64,000 nucleotides of DNA, from the NCBI RefSeq assembly GCF_900119485.1, contig NZ_FPJZ01000004.1:65819-129818 (forward strand), in the 5' to 3' direction. Shown here piece by piece: positions 16,173-26,382 of the stretch; position 1 is the stretch's first letter; the number at the start of each line of letters is the position of its first letter. Source of the DNA: Thermoactinomyces sp. DSM 45891 (GTDB lineage: Bacteria; Bacillota; Bacilli; Thermoactinomycetales; Thermoactinomycetaceae). The notes under the pieces were generated by a model, which worked only from the letters and a program-made list of their open reading frames with translations, made no database searches and was not told where the DNA came from. The translations under genes were made by a program, and so were the position numbers.

Positions 16173-18095
16173 GTGAGTAGATTGACAGCACAAAACAGCA
16201 ATAACTATGATGCTTCTCAGATTCAAGTACTAGAAGGTCTAGAGGCGGTTCGAAAGCGTCCGGGGATGTATATCGGTTCTACTTCCAGCCGTGGTTTGCA
16301 TCACTTAGTATGGGAAGTAGTCGATAACAGTATTGACGAAGCTTTAGCGGGCTACTGTGATACTATTCAGGTCATTGTAAACGAAGATAATAGCATTACC
16401 GTGATTGACAATGGACGGGGAATCCCTGTAGGTATTCAGCCTAAGCTTGGGAAGACAGCAGTCGAAGTCGTTATGACGGTGCTACATGCAGGTGGTAAGT
16501 TTGATGGGGAAGGTTATAAGTTCTCCGGAGGTCTTCACGGAGTAGGGGTATCGGTTGTGAATGCGCTCTCTACCGAACTAGAGGTACGCGTGCATCAGGA
16601 TGGGAAGATCCACTATCAAAAATATCATCGTGGAGCCCCAGAAGCGGACTTGAAAGTAATCGGTAAAACGGATCAAAGAGGAACACACATTACGTTTACA
16701 CCGGATCCAACGATTTTTACCGAAACAACCGAATACGATTTTGATATCCTACAAAATCGTTTACGTGAGCTTGCTTTCTTAAATCGCGGTGTCAACATTA
16801 CCATCGAGGACAAACGCGGAGATGGTAAAAAGAAGGAATTTAAGTTTGATGGTGGAATTCAATCATTTGTCGAATATTTGAATCGGAATCGAGAAGCATT
16901 GCATGATCCACCGATTTACGTCGAAGGTGAGCGGGAAGGAATCCCTGTTCAAGTTTCGATGCAATATAATGACTCCTATACCTCGAACATTTATTCGTAT
17001 GCTAATAATATCCATACGCATGAGGGCGGGACACATGAATCCGGTTTCAAATCCGCGCTAACACGTGTAGTAAATGATTATGCACGCCGAAACAGCCTGA
17101 TCAAAGATAGTGATAGCAATCTATCCGGCGATGACGTTCGCGAAGGGCTTACCGCGATTATTAGTGTAAAGTTGGCTGATCCTCAGTTTGAAGGACAGAC
17201 CAAGACAAAGCTAGGAAATAGTGAAGCTCGTACGGCGACAGAACAAGTTTTTGGTGAGAAATTAGCTGAGTTTCTAGATGAAAATCCAGCCACTGCTAAA
17301 AAAGTAATCGGGAAAGCCTTGATGGCAGCGCGAGCCCGGGAAGCTGCTCGAAAAGCTCGTGAATTAACTCGACGTAAAAGTGCACTTGAAGTAAGCTCGT
17401 TGCCAGGAAAATTGGCAGATTGTACAAGCCGTGATGCGGAGATTAGTGAGATTTACCTAGTAGAGGGTGACTCTGCGGGTGGAACAGCGAAGCAAGGACG
17501 CGACCGTATGTTCCAAGCGATCTTACCACTTAGAGGAAAAATCCTTAACGTAGAAAAAGCGCGTTTAGATAAAGCATTGTCGAACGAAGAAATTCGTACG
17601 ATGATTACTGCCTTTGGTACAGGAATCTCGGATGATTTCAACATTGAAAAAGCACGGTACCATAAGATTGTGATTATGACTGATGCGGACGTTGACGGAG
17701 CTCACATCCGTACTCTCCTTCTCACCTTCTTCTATCGCTACATGAGACCGTTAATCGAACATGGTTACGTGTATATTGCACAGCCTCCGTTGTTTAAGGT
17801 TACGCAAGGGAAAAAGGAATTGTATGCGTACAATGATCGGATGAAAGACGAGTTGGTTAAAACCTTAGAAGGTAAAGGGAAGATTGACATTCAGCGTTAC
17901 AAAGGTTTGGGTGAGATGAACGCCGGTCAGCTTTGGGAGACGACGATGGACCCAGAGAGCCGTACCCTCCTTCAAGTATCTCTAGACGATGCGATGGATG
18001 CTGATGAAGTATTTGAAATGTTGATGGGAGACCGCGTAGAACCACGTCGTGATTTCATCCAAGAGTATGCTAAACAAGCGAATTTAGACATCTAG
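16173..18095 (+). CDS. gyrB: DNA gyrase subunit B
   Basis: ATPase subunit of the type II topoisomerase that introduces negative supercoils. The 640-residue protein has the GHKL ATPase domain (VVDNSIDEAL, IDNGRGIPVG, GGLHGVGVSVVNALS), the QTKTKLGN loop, and the TOPRIM metal motifs EGDSAGGTAKQGR and TDADVDGAHI. The frame opens at GTG 16173, but TTG 16182 (three codons in) has the better spaced AGGTGAG and may be the true start. Confidence 0.97.
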   Translation: MSRLTAQNSNNYDASQIQVLEGLEAVRKRPGMYIGSTSSRGLHHLVWEVVDNSIDEALAGYCDTIQVIVNEDNSITVIDNGRGIPVGIQPKLGKTAVEVVMTVLHAGGKFDGEGYKFSGGLHGVGVSVVNALSTELEVRVHQDGKIHYQKYHRGAPEADLKVIGKTDQRGTHITFTPDPTIFTETTEYDFDILQNRLRELAFLNRGVNITIEDKRGDGKKKEFKFDGGIQSFVEYLNRNREALHDPPIYVEGEREGIPVQVSMQYNDSYTSNIYSYANNIHTHEGGTHESGFKSALTRVVNDYARRNSLIKDSDSNLSGDDVREGLTAIISVKLADPQFEGQTKTKLGNSEARTATEQVFGEKLAEFLDENPATAKKVIGKALMAARAREAARKARELTRRKSALEVSSLPGKLADCTSRDAEISEIYLVEGDSAGGTAKQGRDRMFQAILPLRGKILNVEKARLDKALSNEEIRTMITAFGTGISDDFNIEKARYHKIVIMTDADVDGAHIRTLLLTFFYRYMRPLIEHGYVYIAQPPLFKVTQGKKELYAYNDRMKDELVKTLEGKGKIDIQRYKGLGEMNAGQLWETTMDPESRTLLQVSLDDAMDADEVFEMLMGDRVEPRRDFIQEYAKQANLDI

Positions 18096-18129
18096 AGTGG
18101 GTTGATAGAGGAGCGAGGAGTGATGAATT

Positions 18130-20604
18130 TTGTCAGCAAGTGAACGGGTTCAAGAAATCAATATTAGTCAAGAGATGAAAACATCGTTCCTAGACTATGC
18201 GATGAGTGTAATTGTCAGTCGTGCGCTACCGGATGTACGGGATGGACTTAAACCTGTACATCGTCGTATTTTGTATGCGATGTATGAAAATGGCATGACA
18301 CCAGACAAACCTTATAAAAAGTCAGCACACGTAGTGGGAAACGTAATTGCAAAGTATCATCCTCATGGGGATTCCGCTATTTACGATGCGATGGTCCGAA
18401 TGGCTCAAAATTTCTCCTACCGCTATATGTTGGTAGATGGTCACGGAAACTTTGGTTCTGTTGACGGAGATGCAGCAGCGGCGATGCGTTACACCGAGGC
18501 ACGTCTAGCACCGATTACGTTAGAGATGCTTCGTGATATCCAGAAAGACGTCATTGATTATGGTCCTAACTACGATGGTCAATATGAGGAACCACTGGTT
18601 CTACCTGCTAGATTCCCAAACTTGCTCGTAAACGGAGCCGCTGGGATTGCTGTGGGGATGGCGACTAATATCCCGCCTCATAACCTGACAGAAGTGATCG
18701 ATGGGTTGTTAATGGTGATTGATAACCCAGAGGTGGAAATAGACGAGCTGATGACGGTTGTCAAAGGACCCGATTTCCCTACTGGTGGTATTATCCTCGG
18801 ATATGAAGGAATCCGCAAAGCGTTCCGTACAGGGCGTGGATCCGTACAGATTCGTGCCAAGACGAGAATGGAAGAGGCAAACAACGGTAAGACACGTATT
18901 ATCGTAGAAGAACTCCCGTATCAAGTAAATAAAGCGAAATTGGTAGAAAAAATCGCAGAGCTTGTACGTGACAAACGGATTGAGGGCATCACTGATTTAC
19001 GTGACGAGTCAGACCGTAACGGAATGCGTGTGGTCATCGAACTTCGTCGTGATGTGAATCCAATGATCATCTTGAACAATCTTTACAAACATACTACTTT
19101 ACAAACAAGCTTTGGTGTAAACACATTGGCTTTGGTAAAGGGACAACCGCAAGTCTTAAACCTGAAGCAGATGCTCAGCCACTACCTAGAACACCAAATT
19201 GAAGTGATTACGCGTCGTACCCAGTTTGACCTGAATAAAGCTGAAGATCGTGCCCATATCTTAGAAGGCCTTCGAATTGCGCTCGATCAAATCGATGAAG
19301 TGATTGCATTGATCCGTGGTTCTCAAACGACTGCTGAAGCTCGTGAAGGCTTGATGGAGAGTTTCGGTCTGTCTGAGAAGCAGGCGAATGCCATTCTCGA
19401 TATGCGTCTCCAGCGCCTAACTGGACTTGAGCGGGATAAAATCGAAGGCGAGTATCAAGAACTGATCAAACTGATTGCGGAGCTACGTGGGATTTTAGCA
19501 GATCCTGCTAAGATATTAGCGATCGTTCGAGAAGAAGCAGTCGAGGTGCAGAAACAGTTTGGTGATGAGCGAAGAACTCGTATCAAGATGGATGAGGGTG
19601 TCATTATAGATGAGGACTTAATTCCTCAAGAAGAAGTTTCCATCATGATGACTCATCGTGGTTATATCAAACGGATGCCACTAAACAGCTATCGTGCGCA
19701 GAAGCGAGGTGGGCGTGGTGTGACGGGTATGGGAACGAAAGACGATGATTTTGTTCATCATCTATTTGCAACCCATTCCCATAATCATCTCCTCTTCTTC
19801 TCTAACAAAGGAAAAGTATATCGCATGAAGGCGTATGAAGTTCCTGAGTTAGGACGAGCTGCTAGAGGAACCCCGATCATTAACTTGATTCAAATTGATC
19901 AGGATGAGCGGATTCAGGCCATTATTACAGTAAAAGAGTTTGTTGAGGATAAATATCTCTTCTTTGCTACCCAGCAAGGAGTGGTCAAAAAGACCTCTCT
20001 GTCTGAATTTGAAAACATCCGTAAAAATGGTCTCTTTGCGATCAATCTACGTGAAGGGGATGAGCTAATTGGTGTCCACTTAACGGATGGACAGCAAGAA
20101 ATCTTGATGGGTACGAAGCAAGGAATGTCGATTCGCTTCCCGGAGATGGATGTGCGCATGATGGGTCGTTCTGCTACAGGTGTGAAAGGAATTACCTTAG
20201 CTGAGGCTGACAAAGTGATTGATATGGATGTCGTGACCCCGGATCTAGATGTTCTGATTGTCACGAAAAAAGGCTTTGGAAAGCGTACTCCGATCGATGA
20301 ATACCGTATTCAATCCCGCGGTGGCAAAGGGATTAAAACCATGGGTATCACAGCGAGAAAAGGTGAGATAATCAGTCACAAAGTCGTCTCTCCAGTAGAA
20401 GACTTGATGATTGTTACCCAATCGGGTATTGTGATCCGTCTCAACATCAACGAGATCTCTTCCATGGGCCGTTACGCGCAAGGTGTAAAGCTGATTCGCG
20501 TTGATGGTGAGGAAGAAGTGGCGACTGTAGCACGTGTTCAACGTACGGATGATGATGAACTTGAATTGACTCAAGAAAATTCATCAGAAGAAGCTACCGA
20601 ATAA
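18130..20604 (+). CDS. gyrA: DNA gyrase subunit A
   Basis: DNA-cleaving subunit of gyrase. The 824-residue protein has the quinolone-pocket segment HPHGDSAIYDAMVRMAQ, the catalytic tyrosine in AMRYTEARL (Y121), a coiled coil, and a six-bladed C-terminal beta-pinwheel whose GyrA-box is QKRGGRG. The acidic tail DDDELELTQENSSEEATE is typical. It starts with TTG at 18130 behind GAGGAG. Its 3' end overlaps the convergent yaaC by 11 bp. Confidence 0.97.
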   Translation: MSASERVQEINISQEMKTSFLDYAMSVIVSRALPDVRDGLKPVHRRILYAMYENGMTPDKPYKKSAHVVGNVIAKYHPHGDSAIYDAMVRMAQNFSYRYMLVDGHGNFGSVDGDAAAAMRYTEARLAPITLEMLRDIQKDVIDYGPNYDGQYEEPLVLPARFPNLLVNGAAGIAVGMATNIPPHNLTEVIDGLLMVIDNPEVEIDELMTVVKGPDFPTGGIILGYEGIRKAFRTGRGSVQIRAKTRMEEANNGKTRIIVEELPYQVNKAKLVEKIAELVRDKRIEGITDLRDESDRNGMRVVIELRRDVNPMIILNNLYKHTTLQTSFGVNTLALVKGQPQVLNLKQMLSHYLEHQIEVITRRTQFDLNKAEDRAHILEGLRIALDQIDEVIALIRGSQTTAEAREGLMESFGLSEKQANAILDMRLQRLTGLERDKIEGEYQELIKLIAELRGILADPAKILAIVREEAVEVQKQFGDERRTRIKMDEGVIIDEDLIPQEEVSIMMTHRGYIKRMPLNSYRAQKRGGRGVTGMGTKDDDFVHHLFATHSHNHLLFFSNKGKVYRMKAYEVPELGRAARGTPIINLIQIDQDERIQAIITVKEFVEDKYLFFATQQGVVKKTSLSEFENIRKNGLFAINLREGDELIGVHLTDGQQEILMGTKQGMSIRFPEMDVRMMGRSATGVKGITLAEADKVIDMDVVTPDLDVLIVTKKGFGKRTPIDEYRIQSRGGKGIKTMGITARKGEIISHKVVSPVEDLMIVTQSGIVIRLNINEISSMGRYAQGVKLIRVDGEEEVATVARVQRTDDDELELTQENSSEEATE

Positions 20605-21613
20605 GGTAGACATACTCTTTTCTGTGTAGTTGGTTAAGCATGAGATTTGGAAACTTCCGTTGTACGATGTGAAGTAATTCTTGAATGAGGATTCCCTCCA
20701 TCGAGGTAGTAGCATCCATTACCTCGGCCCAGAGGGGAGGTTCATAGCGGCTTAGCATGCTTAGGCTAAATAGTAAAAGATACTCTGCCTCCATTTCCGG
20801 AACAGGTTCAACGAGGTGATTATTTCGAATCCAAACGAAATAATCACCTTTTTTATTTTGATACAGATAGGGGTGCTGAATCACTTGATCCTGTTTACCT
20901 GACCAAGTAACTTGAAAGTGATTTTTCGCCTTCTCCCCCTCCACATCAACCAATCGAAAAAGCCCCTCGCAACTCTTACTGTTCAACCATTCTACAAAGC
21001 GTTCCCGGCTAAATTTATATTGCTCTAAAATGGTATCCGGGAGTGTAATCAACACATTTTCCTGATTATCTTCGACTACGACTGGTAAAAAATGATGATA
21101 CTGTGTAATTTTATATACAGTATCTTGTATATCCGGAATCATCTGCATCAGTTGAATCGGACTGTAGTCTGCTCGATAATGGCTTGAAAAAAGAGCTTGA
21201 TAATGAGGGAAAAGTCCATCTTTTTGCACACGTATATCATCATAGAAGAAGCGAAATAGCTCCTTCTTCTTTTTCTTAGTAGAGATTCCGTGTTTAAGAA
21301 CATGTGAATTCTGTGGATAGAAAGGATCTACTGTTAAAATAAGAGCTTTTAACAAGCTCATCATTCCATAATAAAGATGCGTCGGCTTCATCCAATTTGT
21401 GATTTCGTGAGCCGATTGAAAGATTTGTCTCGCTTGACGTATGTAAATCAAAAATGGAGTTACATTACGAAAAGAGAGTCGATCAGGATGTTCAACATCT
21501 AGTTGTGAGTACTTCTCTTTTAGAAAGTCTCGAGCGATTAATTCATTTTCAAAGTAGGCTAGCTCTCCCCAAATTGCTCTTTCGGGGGATTCTGTGTATA
21601 TCTCGACTTTCAT
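20594..21613 (-). CDS. yaaC: YaaC-like protein
   Basis: A 339-residue protein on the minus strand between gyrA and guaB, the conserved place and orientation of yaaC in Bacillales. The start MKVEIYTESPERAIWGELAYFEN and the segment KPTHLYYGMMSLLKALIL are visible. The role is unknown. Its 3' end overlaps gyrA by 11 bp, so the two transcripts are antisense at their ends. Confidence 0.85.
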   Translation of the reverse strand: MKVEIYTESPERAIWGELAYFENELIARDFLKEKYSQLDVEHPDRLSFRNVTPFLIYIRQARQIFQSAHEITNWMKPTHLYYGMMSLLKALILTVDPFYPQNSHVLKHGISTKKKKKELFRFFYDDIRVQKDGLFPHYQALFSSHYRADYSPIQLMQMIPDIQDTVYKITQYHHFLPVVVEDNQENVLITLPDTILEQYKFSRERFVEWLNSKSCEGLFRLVDVEGEKAKNHFQVTWSGKQDQVIQHPYLYQNKKGDYFVWIRNNHLVEPVPEMEAEYLLLFSLSMLSRYEPPLWAEVMDATTSMEGILIQELLHIVQRKFPNLMLNQLHRKEYVYLIR

Positions 21614-21638
21614 GATCCAATCACCTCATTTCTCTTAC

Positions 21639-21668
21639 TTATCCACATTTATTCACAAGTTATACACA
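21639..21668. promoter_or_regulatory. Three-DnaA-box cluster upstream of guaB
   Basis: TTATCCACA (21639), TTATTCACA (21649) and TTATACACA (21660) lie head to tail with 10-11 bp spacing in the divergent yaaC-guaB intergenic region. All fit TTATNCACA. A one-turn spacing in the same orientation suggests cooperative DnaA binding, possibly to control guaB or yaaC. Confidence 0.75.
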
Positions 21669-21719
21669 GGGGTTGAAAGAAATATGTGGAACAAAGCTTG
21701 TAGTAAGAGATTTTCATTC

Positions 21720-21748
21720 TTGACGGGGTAGGAACGCTCTGTTAAACT
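21720..21748 (+). promoter_or_regulatory. Candidate sigma-A promoter of guaB
   Basis: TTGACG, 17 bp, TAAACT, located about 45 bp upstream of the guaB start and 50 bp downstream of the DnaA-box cluster. The -10 is imperfect. Confidence 0.5.
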
Positions 21749-21792
21749 TTCAAAAAATCTTGCTTGCTTCTAGAAAGAAGGGACTCGTAAAC

Positions 21793-23250
21793 ATGTGGGA
21801 TCAGAAATTTACAAAAGAAGGATTAACCTTTGATGATGTGCTATTAATTCCTGCTCGTTCTGAAGTTCTGCCTAATCAGGTTAGTGTTGCGACGAAGCTA
21901 GGTCCTCATATTCAGCTAAATATTCCATTAATTAGTGCAGGGATGGATACTGTTACAGAATCAGCTCTAGCCATCTCGATCGCGAGGCAAGGCGGTTTAG
22001 GAATCATCCATAAGAATATGAAAGTAGAAGAGCAAGCGGAAGAAGTAGATCGTGTAAAACGCTCGGAAAGTGGCGTGATTACGAAGCCTTTCTATCTACA
22101 TCCGCATCATCAGGTTCATGATGCAGAGGCTTTGATGGCGAAGTATCGTATTTCGGGTGTACCGATCGTAGATGAACAGGTTCGTTTAGTAGGAATCTTG
22201 ACGAATCGTGATTTACGATTTATCCACAACTATTCCACATTAATTTCAGATGTTATGACGAAGGATAATTTAGTAACCGCGCCAGTTGGTACGACACTAA
22301 AAGAAGCGGAAGACATCTTGCAACGTTATAAGATTGAAAAGCTCCCACTTGTGGATGAGCAAGGAATTCTAAAAGGGCTTATTACGATTAAGGATATAGA
22401 GAAAGCCACTCAGTTTCCAAATTCGGCCAAAGATAGCCAAGGAAGACTTCTAGTGGGAGCAGCAGTTGGCGTATCCACAGATACGATGCGACGTGTAGAA
22501 GCACTTGTGAAAGCGGAAGTAGATGCAGTCGTTGTCGATACCGCTCACGGACATTCTATGGGGGTTCTCGAGACCGTTCGTAAACTTCGGGATCTTTATC
22601 CTGAACTTACGATTATCGCTGGAAATGTGGCTACAGGCGACGGAACAAGGGACCTCATCGAGGCAGGTGCTTCTGTAGTGAAAGTAGGAATTGGACCAGG
22701 TTCCATCTGCACGACACGTGTTGTAGCTGGAATCGGTGTTCCACAAGTCACAGCCATTTATGATTGTGCTTCTGTGGCTCGCGAATACGGAGTCCCGATT
22801 ATAGCTGATGGTGGAATCCGATACTCTGGAGATATCGTAAAAGCGATCAGCGCAGGTGCAAGTGCTGTAATGTTAGGAAGTATCTTTGCTGGTACTGAGG
22901 AAGCCCCGGGAGATACTGAAATATATCAAGGCCGCCGGTTTAAGGTATATCGAGGTATGGGATCGATTGGTGCGATGGAGGCAGGTAGTAAAGACCGCTA
23001 CTTCCAGGAAAATGAGCGGAAGTTGGTACCAGAAGGGATTGAAGGTCGTGTTCCATACAAAGGGCCTTTAGTCGATACGACTTACCAGTTGGTCGGCGGA
23101 CTTCGTTCAGGTATGGGTTATTGTGGAGCGGCAACGGTTTTAGATTTGCAAGAGAATAGTCGTTTTATTCGTATCACAAGTGCTTCATTGCGTGAGTCGC
23201 ATCCACATGATGTGCAGATTACGAAAGAAGCACCGAATTATCATGGGTAA
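21793..23250 (+). CDS. guaB: IMP dehydrogenase
   Basis: Oxidises IMP to XMP, the committed step to GTP. The 485-residue TIM-barrel protein has two CBS domains inserted at about 95-215, the catalytic loop GPGSICTTR with Cys306, and the flap region ending YKGPLVDTTYQLVGGLRSGMG. I choose ATG 21793; the frame is open from 21760 without a start signal. A perfect DnaA box (22220-22228) lies in the coding sequence. A guaB-dacA-pdxST-serS order follows, as in Bacillus. Confidence 0.97.
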   Translation: MWDQKFTKEGLTFDDVLLIPARSEVLPNQVSVATKLGPHIQLNIPLISAGMDTVTESALAISIARQGGLGIIHKNMKVEEQAEEVDRVKRSESGVITKPFYLHPHHQVHDAEALMAKYRISGVPIVDEQVRLVGILTNRDLRFIHNYSTLISDVMTKDNLVTAPVGTTLKEAEDILQRYKIEKLPLVDEQGILKGLITIKDIEKATQFPNSAKDSQGRLLVGAAVGVSTDTMRRVEALVKAEVDAVVVDTAHGHSMGVLETVRKLRDLYPELTIIAGNVATGDGTRDLIEAGASVVKVGIGPGSICTTRVVAGIGVPQVTAIYDCASVAREYGVPIIADGGIRYSGDIVKAISAGASAVMLGSIFAGTEEAPGDTEIYQGRRFKVYRGMGSIGAMEAGSKDRYFQENERKLVPEGIEGRVPYKGPLVDTTYQLVGGLRSGMGYCGAATVLDLQENSRFIRITSASLRESHPHDVQITKEAPNYHG

Positions 23251-23269
23251 TGACATATAGGTGGTTGAG

Positions 23270-23298
23270 AAGAGGGTGGGTTATCCCACTCTTTTCTT
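23270..23298 (+). terminator. Terminator after guaB
   Basis: AAGAGGGTGGG / CCCACTCTTTT with a TTAT loop, followed by a T-rich run, about 20 bp after the stop. Confidence 0.85.
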
Positions 23299-23492
23299 AT
23301 TTTCATGGTGGAGATAATCCAGTAGAATGAAATGATCAAAGGTAAGGGATATGGATGAATTCAAAATAGGGATGGGAACGGTTTTGAAACTTGAACTAAT
23401 TGTCACTTCCTTATCCAGTTAAATGTTGTAAGCTAATTCTTATAAGTTCTATTTGCTATTATATATTTTTTATTATAATGGGAGGGTCAATT

Positions 23493-24728
23493 GTGAAAGT
23501 ACGTCTTAGAAAGATATGGATTAGTCTTATTACGATATTCATGGTGATCCTCTTTCCTTATCAGGTATGGGCTGCACAGTCCTTGTCATCTGTGCAAGCG
23601 GAGTCTTATTTTTTGATGGATGCGGAATCGGGTGTTATTTTGGCTGAGAAAGATGCAGAGACGCCGAGACCGCCTGCCAGTATGACGAAGATGATGACGC
23701 ATTTTATCATATTGGATGAGATAAAAAAGGGCACAATAAAGTGGGATGACGTTGTCAAGGTAAGTGCTCGTGCGGCGGCGATCAATGAGGGTGGAATTTT
23801 TTTAGAACCAAATGAAGCATTGACTGTGAAGGATTTATTTATCTCTTCTGTGGTAAAGTCGGCCAATGATGCTACGATTGCTCTATCGGAGCATATAGCT
23901 GGCTCGGAAGCGAAGTTTGTAGAGCGGATGAACGAGAAAGCAAAAGAACTCGGAATGAAAAGTACGCATTTTCGAAACACAACGGGTTTGAATATGGAAG
24001 ACTATGGAATCCATGCCCCAGAAGTACCGGGGGAACATGTGATGGGAGCACAAGATTCTGCGATTCTAGGGGATGCACTCTTACGGAGTCACCCCGACAT
24101 TTTAACATATACTTCCATCGCGAATCACATTGTACACAAAGATAAGAAAGACCTGACTATCAATAGCTCAAATCTCATGTTACCAGCGCGAAATAAACTG
24201 CCTTATGATGGAGTAGATGGACTGAAGACGGGTCATACCCAATTGGCAGGCTATTGCTTCACAAGTACGGCAAAAAAAGGGGATTTACGAGTCATTTCTG
24301 TGGTGATGAAAACAAAATCAGACTCTGAGAGATTTGTAGAGACCAAAAAATTATTGGATTATGCGTTTGAGCAATATGAAGAGAAAACGCTTGTGAAAAA
24401 GGGTGCGACGGTACCTGGTGATGAAAACATGGCGCTACCAAATGGTGTGGAAAAGTCCGTTGAGGTACAATCTAAGTCTGATATAACCCTACCTGTAAAA
24501 AAAGGTGCGAGTGAGAAGGATTATGAATATAAAGTAACATTTGCCCCTGGTGTGAAAGCACCCATTTTGGCAGGGACGGAAGTGGGGAAAGTAGAGGTCT
24601 TGCACCAGGGTAAAAGTATACCCGGATTTAAACCGGTTCCATTAGTCGCTTCAAAGAATGTGGAAGAAGGTAGTTGGGTTCGTTTGTTTTTCCGTTCCAT
24701 TGGAGACGAAATATCAAGCTGGTTTTAG
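23493..24728 (+). CDS. dacA: D-alanyl-D-alanine carboxypeptidase DacA (PBP5-type)
   Basis: Trims the terminal D-Ala from peptidoglycan stem peptides. I choose GTG 23493, preceded by GGGAGGG at 6 nt; the open frame upstream to 23400 lacks a ribosome site. The 411-residue product starts with a signal peptide ending YQVWA/AQS. The penicillin-binding motifs are SMTK (S63-K66), SAN (S123-N125) and KTG (K245-G247). The C-terminal beta domain ends in an amphipathic helix that anchors PBP5-type enzymes to the membrane. Confidence 0.95.
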   Translation: MKVRLRKIWISLITIFMVILFPYQVWAAQSLSSVQAESYFLMDAESGVILAEKDAETPRPPASMTKMMTHFIILDEIKKGTIKWDDVVKVSARAAAINEGGIFLEPNEALTVKDLFISSVVKSANDATIALSEHIAGSEAKFVERMNEKAKELGMKSTHFRNTTGLNMEDYGIHAPEVPGEHVMGAQDSAILGDALLRSHPDILTYTSIANHIVHKDKKDLTINSSNLMLPARNKLPYDGVDGLKTGHTQLAGYCFTSTAKKGDLRVISVVMKTKSDSERFVETKKLLDYAFEQYEEKTLVKKGATVPGDENMALPNGVEKSVEVQSKSDITLPVKKGASEKDYEYKVTFAPGVKAPILAGTEVGKVEVLHQGKSIPGFKPVPLVASKNVEEGSWVRLFFRSIGDEISSWF

Positions 24729-24845
24729 TTCCATCGCGTTTCTTGTCAATGTAGACCATTTCTTATACAATTGATTAATAGTAATGAAGCCAAAAGCAAT
24801 AGTTATATATATTGATCTTATAGGCACACATAGGAGGAAGATACC

Positions 24846-25742
24846 ATGAGTCAAAATCATCAAGTTGGGACAGATCTTGTAAAACGCGGTATGGCTGAAA
24901 TGCAAAAAGGCGGCGTCATTATGGACGTTGTCAATGCCGAGCAAGCGAAAATTGCTGAAGCTGCAGGTGCAGTGGCAGTAATGGCTTTGGAGCGTGTTCC
25001 ATCTGATATTCGGAAAGCTGGCGGTGTAGCACGCATGGCTGATCTTCGTATCGTGGAAGAAGTGATGGCGGCGGTATCCATTCCTGTTATGGCAAAAGCA
25101 CGGATCGGTCATTTTGTAGAAGCACGTGTCTTAGAAGCGATGGGTGTTGACTACATCGACGAATCAGAAGTACTCACCCCTGCGGACGAAGTTTATCATA
25201 TCGATAAAGGACTATTTACAGTACCCTTCGTGTGTGGCGCTCGTAACCTCGGAGAAGCGTTACGTCGTGTTGGAGAAGGTGCATCGATGCTTCGTACAAA
25301 AGGCGAGCCGGGAACAGGTAACATTGTAGAAGCCGTTCGTCATATGAGAATGATGCAAAGCCAAATCCGTAAAGTACAAGGCATGTCCCGTGATGAACTC
25401 ATGACAGAAGCAAAGGACCTAGGCGCACCTTATGATCTCCTTCTTCAAATTCATGAGACAGGTAAGCTACCTGTTGTAAACTTTGCTGCAGGTGGCGTGG
25501 CAACTCCAGCAGACGCGGCACTGATGATGCATCTTGGTTCAGATGGTGTATTTGTGGGCTCTGGTATCTTTAAGTCTGAGAATCCAGAGAAATTTGCCCG
25601 TGCGATCGTCGAAGCAACCACTCATTACAATGACTATGACCTCATTGTACGTGTATCAAAAGAACTAGGTGGTAGTCCGATGACTGGCTTAGAAATCTCA
25701 AAACTACGCCCTGAAGACCGTATGCAAGAACGTGGCTGGTAA
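24846..25742 (+). CDS. pdxS: Pyridoxal 5'-phosphate synthase subunit PdxS
   Basis: Condenses ribose 5-phosphate, glyceraldehyde 3-phosphate and ammonia to PLP. The 298-residue barrel has MQKGGVIMDVVNAEQAKIAE, the catalytic lysine in VMAKARIGHF, and GAPYDLLLQI. AGGAGG stands 9 nt before ATG 24846. It is 24 bp upstream of pdxT, its ammonia-supplying partner. Confidence 0.97.
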   Translation: MSQNHQVGTDLVKRGMAEMQKGGVIMDVVNAEQAKIAEAAGAVAVMALERVPSDIRKAGGVARMADLRIVEEVMAAVSIPVMAKARIGHFVEARVLEAMGVDYIDESEVLTPADEVYHIDKGLFTVPFVCGARNLGEALRRVGEGASMLRTKGEPGTGNIVEAVRHMRMMQSQIRKVQGMSRDELMTEAKDLGAPYDLLLQIHETGKLPVVNFAAGGVATPADAALMMHLGSDGVFVGSGIFKSENPEKFARAIVEATTHYNDYDLIVRVSKELGGSPMTGLEISKLRPEDRMQERGW

Positions 25743-25766
25743 GAGAGACTAGGAGGTACCTTTTTT

Positions 25767-26348
25767 ATGAAAATCGGGGTCCTAGCTCTACAAGGAGCGG
25801 TTCGCGAACATTTACATCTGCTTGAAAAAGTAGGCGTTGAAGCAATAGCCGTAAAAAAACAAGAACAATTGCCAGATCTAGATGGCCTAATTTTCCCAGG
25901 TGGTGAGTCAACCACGATGGGAAAGCTAATCCGTAAATATGATCTGCTTGAGCCTATACGTAACTTCTATCACCAAGGAAAGCCGCTATTCGGCACTTGT
26001 GCGGGTCTCATTTTATTAGCAAATGAGATTGAAGATGCGGACGAGCCTCATCTTGCTGTGATGGACATGACCGTAAAGCGTAATGCATTTGGTCGTCAAG
26101 TAGACAGCTTTGAAGCAAAACTTGCTATCAAAGGGGTCGCGGATGACTTTCATGCCGTCTTTATCCGTGCCCCTCTCATTACCCACGTGGGAAGTGAAGT
26201 AGAAGTACTAGCCGAAGTAAACGGCGAAGTAGTAGCAGCACGGCAAGGGCATGTTTTATGTGCTTCCTTCCATCCTGAGCTTACGGACGATGCACGATTC
26301 CATCAGTTTTTTGTAAATATGGTTCGTGAAGCGGTTGCATTGCGCTAA
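25767..26348 (+). CDS. pdxT: Pyridoxal 5'-phosphate synthase glutaminase PdxT
   Basis: Glutaminase that channels ammonia to PdxS. The 193-residue class I amidotransferase has the nucleophile Cys78 in GTCAGL and the His169/Glu171 pair in SFHPEL. It starts MKIGVLALQGAVREH. It forms an operon with pdxS. Confidence 0.97.
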   Translation: MKIGVLALQGAVREHLHLLEKVGVEAIAVKKQEQLPDLDGLIFPGGESTTMGKLIRKYDLLEPIRNFYHQGKPLFGTCAGLILLANEIEDADEPHLAVMDMTVKRNAFGRQVDSFEAKLAIKGVADDFHAVFIRAPLITHVGSEVEVLAEVNGEVVAARQGHVLCASFHPELTDDARFHQFFVNMVREAVALR

Positions 26349-26382
26349 TTTCTGGATATAATAAAATTACTAATCTATATAA

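Noticed and set aside
18678..20574. Several long minus-strand ORFs inside gyrA
   Set aside because: Antisense shadows of a conserved gene with no ribosome sites or families.
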